DNA of 15,623 nt from Candidatus Brevefilum sp. (GTDB taxonomy: Bacteria > Chloroflexota > Anaerolineae > Anaerolineales > Anaerolineaceae), in contig SLIC01000103.1 of NCBI GenBank assembly GCA_007135845.1, forward strand, positions 1 to 15,623, read 5' to 3'. The notes beneath the pieces were generated by a model. That model was not told the DNA's origin. It saw only the letters and a list, made by a program, of their open reading frames with translations, and made no database searches. The first letter of the stretch is position 1. Each line of letters opens with the position of its first letter. This document shows positions 7,785 to 14,710 of this stretch, piece by piece. Made by a program: the position numbers and the translations under genes.

Positions 7785-9032
7785 TTACACCTCAAAAGTT
7801 GAGTAAGCATCCGGTACGGAATGTCTGCCTGACCAAACCACCCGACGGAAGTAAGTTGGATCTGTGTTGCCTTCAGAATTGACCAGCAGGACTTCAGAAT
7901 CACGCCCTAACCCAAGTGATTCTCGCAAGGGGGCACATTCCGGGCGCTGCATGATGAACATCAGCGCACCCAGACTTGCCGCGCCTGATTCTCCAGAAAC
8001 CACGAAGGGATCACCAGCCAGCGGAACGCCATAAACTCGCATCCCCTTGGCCGCTACATAATCTGGGCATTTTACAAAGGCATCTGCCGTATCCCACAAA
8101 ACCCGCCAAGCCTGGGGATTTGGATCCCCGCAAGCCAGGCCAGCCATGATCGTATCCAGGTCACCGCTGAAGCTGTAGGGCTCACCATCCCCAATTTCAG
8201 CAGACTTGAACAAACAGGCAGCTTTATCCGGTTCAACAACGATGGATCTCGGGCGTCCGGCACCAAATAATTGGGCGTAGAAACCAAGCGTGGCCGCTGC
8301 CAGGGAACCAACACCGGCCTGGGCAAAAACATGGCTGGGTTTGATGATGCCCTGCGCTGCCAACTGTTCTTGTACTTCCGCAAACATGGTCGTATATCCC
8401 TGCATGACCCAGCGCGGGATGTCTTCATAACCTGGCCAGGAAGTATCAGAGATTACCTGCCAGCCGTTCTTTTGTGCGTCTTCGTTCACCTGCCGGACTG
8501 CGTCATCATAAGTGCCCGTAATCACCACGACCCTGGCACCATTGCTTTCGATAGCCTCAATGCGCGCCTGGGAAGTTTTATGATGGACATAGATAACAGA
8601 ATTAAAACCCAGCCGGGTCGCTGACCAAGCCACCCCCCGCCCATGGTTGCCATCGGTAGCAGCGGCAAAGGTCAAATCACCCAGTTTTTCCCTCACCATG
8701 GCAATCCCCTCCGGCGAAAATATATCCAGCTCATCAACGCCCAAAGCCGACTTTACAAAGCTATAAATCGCAAACGAACCGCCCAAGACTTTGAAGGAAC
8801 TCAAGCTAAGTCGAAATGATTCGTCCTTAACCCAAATGCCGCCCAGACCTAGGAACGCAGCCAGGCGCGACAGGCTTTTAAGCGGGCTTACCTGGTAACC
8901 CGGTATGCGGCTGTGGAAGGCACGCGTCTCACGGGCAATGCCGGCCGGGAAAAATTCATCTACTGCCTGGCTTTGTACGATCGTGCGCGCGCGTGGATTA
9001 TCAATCCATGTAATCGGTACAGTATCTGTCAT
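7785..9032 (-). CDS. dpaL: Diaminopropionate ammonia-lyase (PLP fold type II)
   Basis: This 415-residue cytosolic PLP enzyme (EC 4.3.1.15 type, E. coli YgeX) turns 2,3-diaminopropionate into pyruvate and two ammonia. The Schiff-base lysine is K81 in SSFKVLGGSFA. The glycine- and Asn-containing loop TDGNHGRGVAW carries D127, and D196 sits in ISDTSWPGYED. The 69-residue spacing between these two aspartates equals that of the catalytic pair of the E. coli enzyme (D120, D189). The C-terminal GESGAASLGAL and LVNSEGNTDPTYFRRVVW patterns are also typical. GGAGG lies 5 nt before the ATG and TATAAT about 33 bp upstream, so the gene has its own start signals. It sits between ccmF and ccmH on the same strand, with no functional link to cytochrome c maturation that I know of. 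Confidence 0.92.
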   Translation of the reverse strand: MTDTVPITWIDNPRARTIVQSQAVDEFFPAGIARETRAFHSRIPGYQVSPLKSLSRLAAFLGLGGIWVKDESFRLSLSSFKVLGGSFAIYSFVKSALGVDELDIFSPEGIAMVREKLGDLTFAAATDGNHGRGVAWSATRLGFNSVIYVHHKTSQARIEAIESNGARVVVITGTYDDAVRQVNEDAQKNGWQVISDTSWPGYEDIPRWVMQGYTTMFAEVQEQLAAQGIIKPSHVFAQAGVGSLAAATLGFYAQLFGAGRPRSIVVEPDKAACLFKSAEIGDGEPYSFSGDLDTIMAGLACGDPNPQAWRVLWDTADAFVKCPDYVAAKGMRVYGVPLAGDPFVVSGESGAASLGALMFIMQRPECAPLRESLGLGRDSEVLLVNSEGNTDPTYFRRVVWSGRHSVPDAYSTFEV

Positions 9033-9064
9033 GTTATCCTCCAGAAATTTTAATTGTCAGACAA

Positions 9065-9070
9065 ATTATA
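9065..9070 (-). promoter_or_regulatory. Candidate -10 box of dpaL
   Basis: A perfect TATAAT on the minus strand places the transcription start near 9058, about 26 nt before the ATG, with GGAGG within the leader. The -35 region is poor (ATGCTA at 17-bp spacing). Confidence 0.45.
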
Positions 9071-9275
9071 GCTCTTTTCCCAATGGATAGCATGAGACTT
9101 TCGTCACACTTTTCACTGCAGAACCGCGCTTGTCTGGTGGGTCTCTCAATAAGTCTATTGCTGTCTCAACAGAAGTTGGTTGTTAGAAAGCCAGGAAGAC
9201 CTGATCCTTCATTCACTCCCCTGTATAAAGCAACCTTTTCAGACCGATTTCATTGCTTGAACGATGTTCTTCCTG

Positions 9276-9291
9276 GTGCCCAGCAGGGCAC
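9276..9291. repeat. Stem-loop just after ccmF
   Basis: GTGCCC (9276-9281) and GGGCAC (9286-9291) flank the loop AGCA, and CCT/AGG can extend the stem past one bulged G. It begins 19 bp after the ccmF stop codon on the minus strand, but no T run follows, so its role as a terminator is uncertain. The rest of the 277-bp gap 9033-9309 shows no gene or RNA that I recognise apart from the dpaL start signals. Confidence 0.4.
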
Positions 9292-9309
9292 AGGCAGGAT
9301 GCTTATCTG

Positions 9310-11367
9310 TCAGGCCTTCTCTGAACCAACAGCGCTTTCGCCTCGAGCGTTACTTTTCATGCCGATCGAGGCAGGCAAGAGTGCCACCACAACCCCTATG
9401 GTTAGCACACCAGTACCAATCCACAACCAGGAAACCAACGGGTTATAAAAGACCCGGAAGGTTGCTTCATCCTGCGTTATCGGGCGCCAGTCGATCAAAA
9501 CCGCATACAAATCCCCGGCCAGGTTACTCTTCAAGCCGGGTTGCGTGATGGCCATACCCATATTCAAGAAAACATCCCGCTGTGGATAAAGCGCGCCTAC
9601 CGGTTCGCCCTCTCGAGTGAGGGCCAATACGGCCTCTGTGATGAAGACCCCTTCGCCGGCATCAAGATTATCAACCCCTTCAAACCTGAGGGTATAGCCC
9701 TGAATTTCGACCTGTTCACCAAGGGCAAGAGTCACCTGGGTTTCCTGCTGTAACCCTTCAATGCCTATGATCCCAATGCTCATTATGACGAATCCCAGGT
9801 GCACCAGCACACCCCCGTAACGCTGATGGTTACGACGAATGGGCGACCACAGGGCAGACAAAATGCCCTGCTGGCTACGCTGCTGCAATTTGACCACCCT
9901 TTGGACATAATCCATCGCAATGACCAGGATGCTAAAACCAACCAGCCACATAGAGAACAGCACCATCCAGTTGCTGACACCACCCAACACCCCCATCCCC
10001 AGAGGGACCAATAACGAGAGGGGCAAAAGCAGCCAAAGTTGTTTTTGTAAACGCTTCAGGTTCGTGCCGCTCCATGCAGCCAGCGGACAAATTCCCACTA
10101 AGAACAACATCATTACGAATAAAGGACCCAGGATACGCTTATACCAGGCTGGGCCTACTGTAATTTGCGTGTCGGTGAGCATTTCAGAGATGATCGGGTA
10201 GATCACACCCAGAAAACAAACCGCCAGGATGCTCAGCAAAACCAGGTTTGAGAATAAGGTCAGCACTTCTTTAGAAAACCTGAACTCCGGTTCATAGCCT
10301 GTGTGAAAATCGCGCCAGCGGTAGATCAATACCCCCAGCGAGCCCAAAGAAAGCAGTGCAAAAAATATAAACATTGGCAGACCAATATCACTGCCAGCAA
10401 AGGCATGCACCGATGACAGCAGCCCTGATCGGGTGATAAAGGTGCCGAAGATGATTAACACAAAGGTTAAAATCACCAGGACCAGGTTCCAGCGATTGTA
10501 AGCATTGTGGCGTTTCTGCAGGAGGGTCGTGTGGATATAAGCCGTCGCACTCAACCAGGGCATCAAGGCCGCAATCTCAACGGGATCCCAACCCCAATAG
10601 CCTCCCCAACCCAGGATGTCATAAGCCCAGCGCATCCCAAGCACCAATCCCAAAGTGAGAAAAATCCAGGCGGTCAGTGTCCACGGTCTGGCAATTTCAA
10701 GCCAGCGTCGATCCCGACGACCAGACGCTAAGGTTCCCACGGCCAGGGCAAAGGGGATGATAAAGCCAACAAAACCCAGGTAAAGCGTGGGGGGATGCCA
10801 AATCATTCCTGGATGACGCAGCAAGGGGTTTAAACCCTGACCATCCCGGGGATGAATGGCCAAAGCCCCTGCCGGCTGCAGTACTGATAGGGCCTGGCTG
10901 CCGTCTGGTAAAATCCAAAAGCGAGTAAACGGCGGCTCAAAAAAAACACTGAGCATCAAGAAGAAGCCCAGGACAAAAAACACCACAACCAGCGCCCAAG
11001 GCAACAGCTCTGCAGCATCATGCCATTTGCGTACGGCAAAAAAGATTGAAAATCCAGCCAGTAACCAGGCCCAAAACAACAATGACCCACTCTGTCCACC
11101 CCACAGCGCGGTAAGGCGTAAATAAAGCGGCATCTCCTGGTTGGTTACGCTGTAGACAAAGGATACGTCGAAACGTTGATCTGCCAACAAGATTATTAAT
11201 GTCACCAAGCTGATTGTCAACAACGGGAAGATCAAGAGCAATGATAAACGAGCCGATTCTATCCAGTCAGCAGATTTGCTGAGCAACCCCACGATAACTG
11301 CAACCAGTCCATAAATTGATAATAGAAAAGCAAGGGCAAGGGTTACATACCCCAAAACAGGAACCAT
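9310..11367 (-). CDS. ccmF: Cytochrome c haem lyase subunit CcmF
   Basis: This 685-residue membrane protein of the haem-handling family has about 14 hydrophobic segments. Recognisable parts are GGQSGSLLFW (90-99), the HPP-containing segment HPGMIWHPPTLYLGF (H185, H191), the WWD haem-binding motif WGGYWGWDP (254-262), and a C-terminal extracytoplasmic domain (about 545-635) before the last membrane helix. Length matches full-length CcmF. CcmF accepts haem from holo-CcmE and, with CcmH, attaches it to apocytochrome c. The residue after the usual DPVE in the WWD motif is Ile (DPVEIAA) where many CcmF proteins have Asn. It starts 7 bp after the ccmE stop codon, so the two form one operon. It has no strong Shine-Dalgarno and probably uses coupling. 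Confidence 0.93.
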   Translation of the reverse strand: MVPVLGYVTLALAFLLSIYGLVAVIVGLLSKSADWIESARLSLLLIFPLLTISLVTLIILLADQRFDVSFVYSVTNQEMPLYLRLTALWGGQSGSLLFWAWLLAGFSIFFAVRKWHDAAELLPWALVVVFFVLGFFLMLSVFFEPPFTRFWILPDGSQALSVLQPAGALAIHPRDGQGLNPLLRHPGMIWHPPTLYLGFVGFIIPFALAVGTLASGRRDRRWLEIARPWTLTAWIFLTLGLVLGMRWAYDILGWGGYWGWDPVEIAALMPWLSATAYIHTTLLQKRHNAYNRWNLVLVILTFVLIIFGTFITRSGLLSSVHAFAGSDIGLPMFIFFALLSLGSLGVLIYRWRDFHTGYEPEFRFSKEVLTLFSNLVLLSILAVCFLGVIYPIISEMLTDTQITVGPAWYKRILGPLFVMMLFLVGICPLAAWSGTNLKRLQKQLWLLLPLSLLVPLGMGVLGGVSNWMVLFSMWLVGFSILVIAMDYVQRVVKLQQRSQQGILSALWSPIRRNHQRYGGVLVHLGFVIMSIGIIGIEGLQQETQVTLALGEQVEIQGYTLRFEGVDNLDAGEGVFITEAVLALTREGEPVGALYPQRDVFLNMGMAITQPGLKSNLAGDLYAVLIDWRPITQDEATFRVFYNPLVSWLWIGTGVLTIGVVVALLPASIGMKSNARGESAVGSEKA

Positions 11368-11374
11368 GGCTGTG

Positions 11375-11884
11375 TCAGTTCTCTACCTGGTTGGGAAGGG
11401 CTTCCTCATATTTGCTGGGGCACTTTAATAAAAGCTCTTCAGCAATGAAAACCCCCTCAGTGTTGAGGGTGCCGGTGAGAATTGCCTGGGCTTCATCTCG
11501 AAGCATGTCCGGCGGCGGTCCCTGGTAAAGTATCTCCAAACGAGGATTTTGAGTATCTCTGACAGCCTGGTGTAACACAAAACTTAATCCACCGGCGGCC
11601 CGGATTTCATTCTGGTCCCCGGGGATATGGGCGATGATGAAATTCAATTGTCCAGTCGCTACATCATAATGGATGCTTTCCCCCACCACCGCACCGGATA
11701 TACGCAGGTTTTGACCTTCAAGGTCTTCATCGGCTTCGATCAATTCTCCCACCGTCATAAAAAATTCAGCCGTTGCCCGGGTGGCGCTGATAATCATGAA
11801 CACCACTGCAACCAGGAATAACCCACCCCCAATGAGGAATTTCAATCGATTTGATTTTGGGGCTTGAGAAGTTTTCTCATCCAT
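11375..11884 (-). CDS. ccmE: Haem chaperone CcmE, cysteine (CxxxY) type
   Basis: The 169-residue protein has a cytosolic N-terminus, one membrane anchor (about 15-34) and an extracytoplasmic OB-fold beta-barrel (about 40-150), the standard CcmE layout. The flexible C-terminal tail holds KCPSKYEE, with C155 and Y159 forming a CxxxY motif in place of the His of the classical HxxxY. This is the variant known from archaea and some sulfate reducers, where haem is bound covalently through Cys. CcmE takes haem from CcmC and passes it to CcmF. The haem-loading genes ccmA, ccmB and ccmC are not in this window. AGGA lies 8 nt before the ATG, and the gene is first in the ccmE-ccmF operon. Confidence 0.92.
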   Translation of the reverse strand: MDEKTSQAPKSNRLKFLIGGGLFLVAVVFMIISATRATAEFFMTVGELIEADEDLEGQNLRISGAVVGESIHYDVATGQLNFIIAHIPGDQNEIRAAGGLSFVLHQAVRDTQNPRLEILYQGPPPDMLRDEAQAILTGTLNTEGVFIAEELLLKCPSKYEEALPNQVEN

Positions 11885-11938
11885 ATAAGCTGTCCTGATG
11901 ATAAAATACCAGTAAATTTATTGTCGTAGCAAGACATA

Positions 11939-11944
11939 ATTATA
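11939..11944 (-). promoter_or_regulatory. Candidate -10 box of the ccmE-ccmF operon
   Basis: A perfect TATAAT on the minus strand lies in the divergent region shared with the kinase gene and implies a leader of about 48 nt. No good -35 hexamer accompanies it. A weaker alternative (TTGCTA, 18 bp, TATTTT) lies closer to the gene. Confidence 0.3.
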
Positions 11945-12051
11945 ACGGATAGGGTCTTGTTTTGCACATCCCCATCGCCAAGAAAATTTTTAATCCGTCG
12001 TGCGCTGATCTAGCACAACAAATCATCCCTTTTTTCTCTGCTTAGAATCAC

Positions 12052-12072
12052 ATACCTATGGTATAGTATACC
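12052..12072 (+). promoter_or_regulatory. Extended -10 promoter inside nested palindromes, upstream of the kinase gene
   Basis: TGG precedes TATAGT (12062-12067), matching the extended -10 form TGnTATAAT, and gives a leader of about 29 nt with GGAG 8 nt before the ATG. The -10 box lies within GGTATA-G-TATACC (12060-12072), and the left arm also pairs with ATACC at 12052-12056, so the same half-site occurs three times in alternating orientation. This looks like a repressor operator over the promoter. Confidence 0.45.
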
Positions 12073-12102
12073 CATTCAGATCATTCTTATGGAGCCAGCC
12101 TG

Positions 12103-12738
12103 ATGTACATTGCTATCGAAGGCGTGATTGGCGTTGGTAAAACCACACTGGCGCGCCTGCTGCAATCCTCATTTGAAGCAAATCTTTTACTTGAAATATT
12201 TGAAGAAAATCCCTTTTTAAGTGATTTTTATAGTGACCGGGCGCGGTATGCCTTCCAAACACAGATTTTTTTCCTGCTCAGCCGTTACCATCAACAGCGA
12301 AAAGGCGTTCATGAGACATTGTCTACTAATCCCTGGTTGATCTCAGATTATACATTTGAGAAAGATCGCCTTTTTGCCGAAGTTAACCTTTCTGGTGATG
12401 AGTTAGACATGTATTTTAAAGTTCATGAAGCCCTGGCTGAAAAAATCACCCTACCAGACCTGGTTGTTTATCTCCAGGCAGATACGGATGTACTCATGCA
12501 CCGAATTGCCCAAAGAGACCGTCCCTATGAGCGCCAAATGGAGACTGATTATATCAACACACTCAACACCACATACGATACGCACTTTGTGAACTATCCT
12601 ACCCAAAAGTGCCTGACCATAAACACCAACCATCTTGATTATGTCCGCAATCCGGAAGATTTTGAGCTTGTCAACCAGCGAATTCGCCAGGCTTTAAAAA
12701 TGACCCCCTTCCAGGAAAGCCTGCCCATTAACTTATAG
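12103..12738 (+). CDS. Deoxynucleoside kinase family protein (dAK/dGK/dCK type)
   Basis: The 211-residue soluble kinase phosphorylates a deoxynucleoside at the 5' position in nucleotide salvage. The P-loop is GVIGVGKTT (7-15). The substrate-site EENP lies at 34-37, the DR-type catalytic segment is SDYTFEKDRLF (81-91), and the arginine-rich LID is RIAQRDRPYER (134-144). The overall length and the LPDLVVYLQA segment (117-126) fit bacterial dGK/dAK proteins. Which deoxynucleoside it prefers cannot be told from sequence alone. It is followed after 15 bp by a nucleotidyltransferase-like gene on the same strand, so the two are very likely one operon. Confidence 0.9.
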   Translation: MYIAIEGVIGVGKTTLARLLQSSFEANLLLEIFEENPFLSDFYSDRARYAFQTQIFFLLSRYHQQRKGVHETLSTNPWLISDYTFEKDRLFAEVNLSGDELDMYFKVHEALAEKITLPDLVVYLQADTDVLMHRIAQRDRPYERQMETDYINTLNTTYDTHFVNYPTQKCLTINTNHLDYVRNPEDFELVNQRIRQALKMTPFQESLPINL

Positions 12739-12753
12739 GCGAGGGGAGACTCC

Positions 12754-13761
12754 ATGCGCATCACAAAAACCTTATTACACAAGTTTGCCGCCGAGACGGT
12801 AAAACAGCGTAAACGCAGTGAACCAGATCTCCATGCAGCATATATCATGGGATCAATACTGAGTGACGAGCCGCTATTGGGCGGCACCACAGATATTGAC
12901 CTGATGCTGGTGCATAAATACCTCGCTCCCACAACGCGTGAAACGCAAGCGATAACACCTGAAATCTCCCTGGACATTTTTCACAAAACTCGGGAGGACT
13001 ACGAACCACATCGACAATTCCGCCAGGACCCCTGGATAGGCTACCCGTTAACTTATAACCACATCCTGTTGTTTGATACCGATCATTGGCTTGAATATAT
13101 CCAGTCCAGTGTCACAGCAGAATTTCATCGCGAGGATAATGTCCTGGCTCGCGTCCACAACTTTTTATCTGCTGCCCGCGATCAATGGCGCACTTTGATT
13201 ACCACCCCACCGCAAAATCACCTGGACTGGTTAGACAAATATTTACACGCACTCGCGTTGGGGGCAAATGCAATCGTGGGATTAATTGGTCCTCCCTTAA
13301 CAGAACGTCGTTTTATGATGACTTTCACCCAACGCTTAGAGTCCCTTGGCATTCCAGAAGTCAAAGCCGGTTTCTGTGGACTTATGGGCTGCAAGAACCT
13401 TCACAAGGATAGCTATGGATCATGGATTGATGCCTTTGAACAGGACCTGCTTAACGTAGCAGAGAAAGACAGTCATCCCCCCCACCTTTCTCAAGCTCGC
13501 CTTGGTTATTATGTACAGGCTTTCCAGGTATTAGCAGAGAATGATGATCCAACCCTTTTAAGCTGGCCCCTTTTGCGTACCTGGCTTGACATCCAGCTAA
13601 CAGAAGACGCAAAGTCACCCGGCTATGAGTCCTGGCAGGAGATGTTAGAAACCCTTAACCTCACTGAGTCCGTCGCCGAAGAGAAGACCGAAGCCCTGGA
13701 TGCTTACCTGGATCGCCTTGACGTCTTGATAGAATCCTGGGCTGATCGGTATGCGTACTAG
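12754..13761 (+). CDS. Nucleotidyltransferase-fold protein of unknown function
   Basis: The N-terminal part of this 335-residue protein carries the polymerase-beta nucleotidyltransferase signature: MGS (G33, S34), then TDIDL with D47 and D49, and a third acidic residue D74 in EISLDIF. All catalytic positions are therefore present, and the protein should transfer a nucleotide to some acceptor. The remaining part (about 120-335) is mostly helical, contains many aromatic residues and has no motif I recognise. It may bind the acceptor, as helical domains do in kanamycin nucleotidyltransferases. GGGGAG lies 5 nt before the ATG. Coexpression with the deoxynucleoside kinase suggests a nucleotide-related role, but this is inference. 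The gene ends exactly where the origin-like region begins. Confidence 0.7.
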   Translation: MRITKTLLHKFAAETVKQRKRSEPDLHAAYIMGSILSDEPLLGGTTDIDLMLVHKYLAPTTRETQAITPEISLDIFHKTREDYEPHRQFRQDPWIGYPLTYNHILLFDTDHWLEYIQSSVTAEFHREDNVLARVHNFLSAARDQWRTLITTPPQNHLDWLDKYLHALALGANAIVGLIGPPLTERRFMMTFTQRLESLGIPEVKAGFCGLMGCKNLHKDSYGSWIDAFEQDLLNVAEKDSHPPHLSQARLGYYVQAFQVLAENDDPTLLSWPLLRTWLDIQLTEDAKSPGYESWQEMLETLNLTESVAEEKTEALDAYLDRLDVLIESWADRYAY

Positions 13762-13826
13762 GGTTTCTTTTTAAATATATTGGTTTTAATTTCTAGTTTT
13801 TTCTAACCTTTCTTTCTCTCTTTAAT

Positions 13827-13884
13827 CCAAAAACTGTGGATAACTCCCCAAAAACTGTGGATAACGTATGCGAAATGTGGATAA
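13827..13884. repeat. Phased array of three perfect DnaA boxes, including an 18-bp direct repeat
   Basis: TGTGGATAA occurs at 13835-13843, 13856-13864 and 13876-13884, all in the same orientation with start spacings of 21 and 20 bp, close to two helical turns. The first two are part of an exact 18-bp direct repeat, CCAAAAACTGTGGATAAC, at 13827-13844 and 13848-13865. Same-face spacing suits cooperative DnaA binding. Confidence 0.8.
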
Positions 13885-13940
13885 CTCGCTCAAATATTCG
13901 AAGTATTATTATCGGTACCTAGGAAGAAAATGGGGAGAAA

Positions 13941-13960
13941 AAGCTGGGTTCAGCCAGCTT
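13941..13960. repeat. Hairpin within the origin region
   Basis: AAGCTGG (13941-13947) and CCAGCTT (13954-13960) form a 7-bp stem around GTTCAG. On the minus strand the stem runs into a T-rich stretch (TTT, then CTCCCC and TTTT), so it resembles a weak intrinsic terminator for leftward transcription. No leftward gene lies before it. Confidence 0.4.
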
Positions 13961-13999
13961 CCATCTTTGTTGGCGATTTTTGTCAGAGTATTCTTACAG

Positions 14000-14023
14000 G
14001 TGTCCACAGAAACCTGTGGATAA
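14000..14023. promoter_or_regulatory. Inverted pair of DnaA boxes
   Basis: A perfect TGTGGATAA (14015-14023) faces GTGTCCACA (14000-14008, seven of nine to the consensus). Together they give a perfect dyad TCCACAG-AAAC-CTGTGGA at 14003-14020, unlike the head-to-tail array to the left. Confidence 0.6.
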
Positions 14024-14128
14024 AAATATCAATTAATTCACCTGGGATAACCCCACATAAGCGGTGGATGACACCTTTATGCCTTCAGTTACTGAAACAC
14101 GCTTCCCTTTCATCTCAAAATATGACTG

Positions 14129-14197
14129 TTCTCCACATTTCCACAGCCCCTACTATTACGACGATTTAATGACTCTTAAAACATATACTGTGAATAA
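14129..14197. promoter_or_regulatory. Right-hand group of weaker DnaA boxes next to the AT-rich segment
   Basis: TTCTCCACA (14129-14137, eight of nine) overlaps ATTTCCACA (14137-14145, seven of nine) by one base. TGTGAATAA (14189-14197), the complement of TTATTCACA, fits TTWTNCACA exactly. The last lies inside the segment with 12 G/C in 60 bases. Confidence 0.5.
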
Positions 14198-14295
14198 TAT
14201 TGTTAAAATAATAATGTCAAGTTTCTGAATACTGTAACCTTTTATCTATTTTTTCATCCAATCATTATCAATTTACGAAACGAGGTTATTAACAT

Positions 14296-14694
14296 ATGGA
14301 GATGCTGATTGATTTTCCAGGAGGGGCACGGGTAGATGCCCATTTTGGACCTTATACAGTTCTAACAGATCAACCACCTTCTGGTGGTGGGCAGGGCGAA
14401 GCGCCGACACCCTTTGCATTATTTTTAGCATCGATGGGTACTTGCGCTGGTATTTATGTTCTTGGCTTTTGTCAGCAGCGTGGTTTACCCACCGAAGGAA
14501 TTCATATTGTGCAGCGTGTGCAGCGGGATCCCCTTAACGGGTTGGTGGGAAAGGTTGCGTTGGAAATTAGGGTGCCGCCCGAGTTCCCAGAAAAGTACCG
14601 GGATTCTTTGATTCGATCTGCCCAGCTTTGCGCAGTAAAAAAGCACCTGGAACAACCCCCTGAGTTTGAGATATATACAAAAACGATCGAATGA
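14296..14694 (+). CDS. OsmC/Ohr-family protein (thiol-dependent peroxide reductase type)
   Basis: This 132-residue protein has the size and fold pattern of the OsmC superfamily. The two family cysteines are present: C50 in ASMGTCAGIYV, at the start of the central helix, and C112 in SAQLCAVKKHL. In characterised members these cysteines reduce organic hydroperoxides. The short length and sequence style fit the general OsmC (YhfA-like) branch more than the Ohr branch. A further Cys (C59) has no known role. GAGG lies 10 nt before the ATG. The gene is the first to the right of the origin-like region, and its promoter must lie within that AT-rich DNA, but I cannot place it with confidence. Confidence 0.88.
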   Translation: MEMLIDFPGGARVDAHFGPYTVLTDQPPSGGGQGEAPTPFALFLASMGTCAGIYVLGFCQQRGLPTEGIHIVQRVQRDPLNGLVGKVALEIRVPPEFPEKYRDSLIRSAQLCAVKKHLEQPPEFEIYTKTIE

Positions 14695-14710
14695 AGATCT
14701 AGAGCGCTGC

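Larger units (their letters stand above)
13762..14295. other. Probable chromosomal replication origin (oriC-like region)
   Basis: This is a 534-bp stretch without a credible gene. It contains four perfect DnaA boxes (TTATCCACA or its complement) at 13835, 13856, 13876 and 14015, one consensus-compatible TTATTCACA (14189-14197), and weaker matches at 14000, 14129 and 14137. Both edges are very AT-rich: I count 13 G/C of 60 at 13771-13830 and 12 of 60 at 14161-14220, either of which could be the unwinding element. Strand bias also switches here. To the left most genes lie on the minus strand and the plus strand is C-rich (13441-13500 has 11 G and 22 C). To the right all genes lie on the plus strand, which is G-rich (15001-15060 has 22 G and 12 C). 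That is the pattern expected at an origin. No dnaA or dnaN gene lies in the window. Confidence 0.72.

Noticed and set aside
12000..12017. GTGC...GCAC inverted repeat as a CIRCE or SOS operator
   Set aside because: Arms of four bases only and no match to TTAGCACTC-N9-GAGTGCTAA or a known LexA site.
14063..14071. GGTGGATGA as another DnaA box
   Set aside because: Only seven of nine matches, with differences at positions that matter for DnaA recognition; not counted.
13930..14169. 79-codon open frame inside the origin-like region
   Set aside because: No ribosome site, no recognisable motif, and it runs through the DnaA boxes; its composition looks like translated non-coding DNA.
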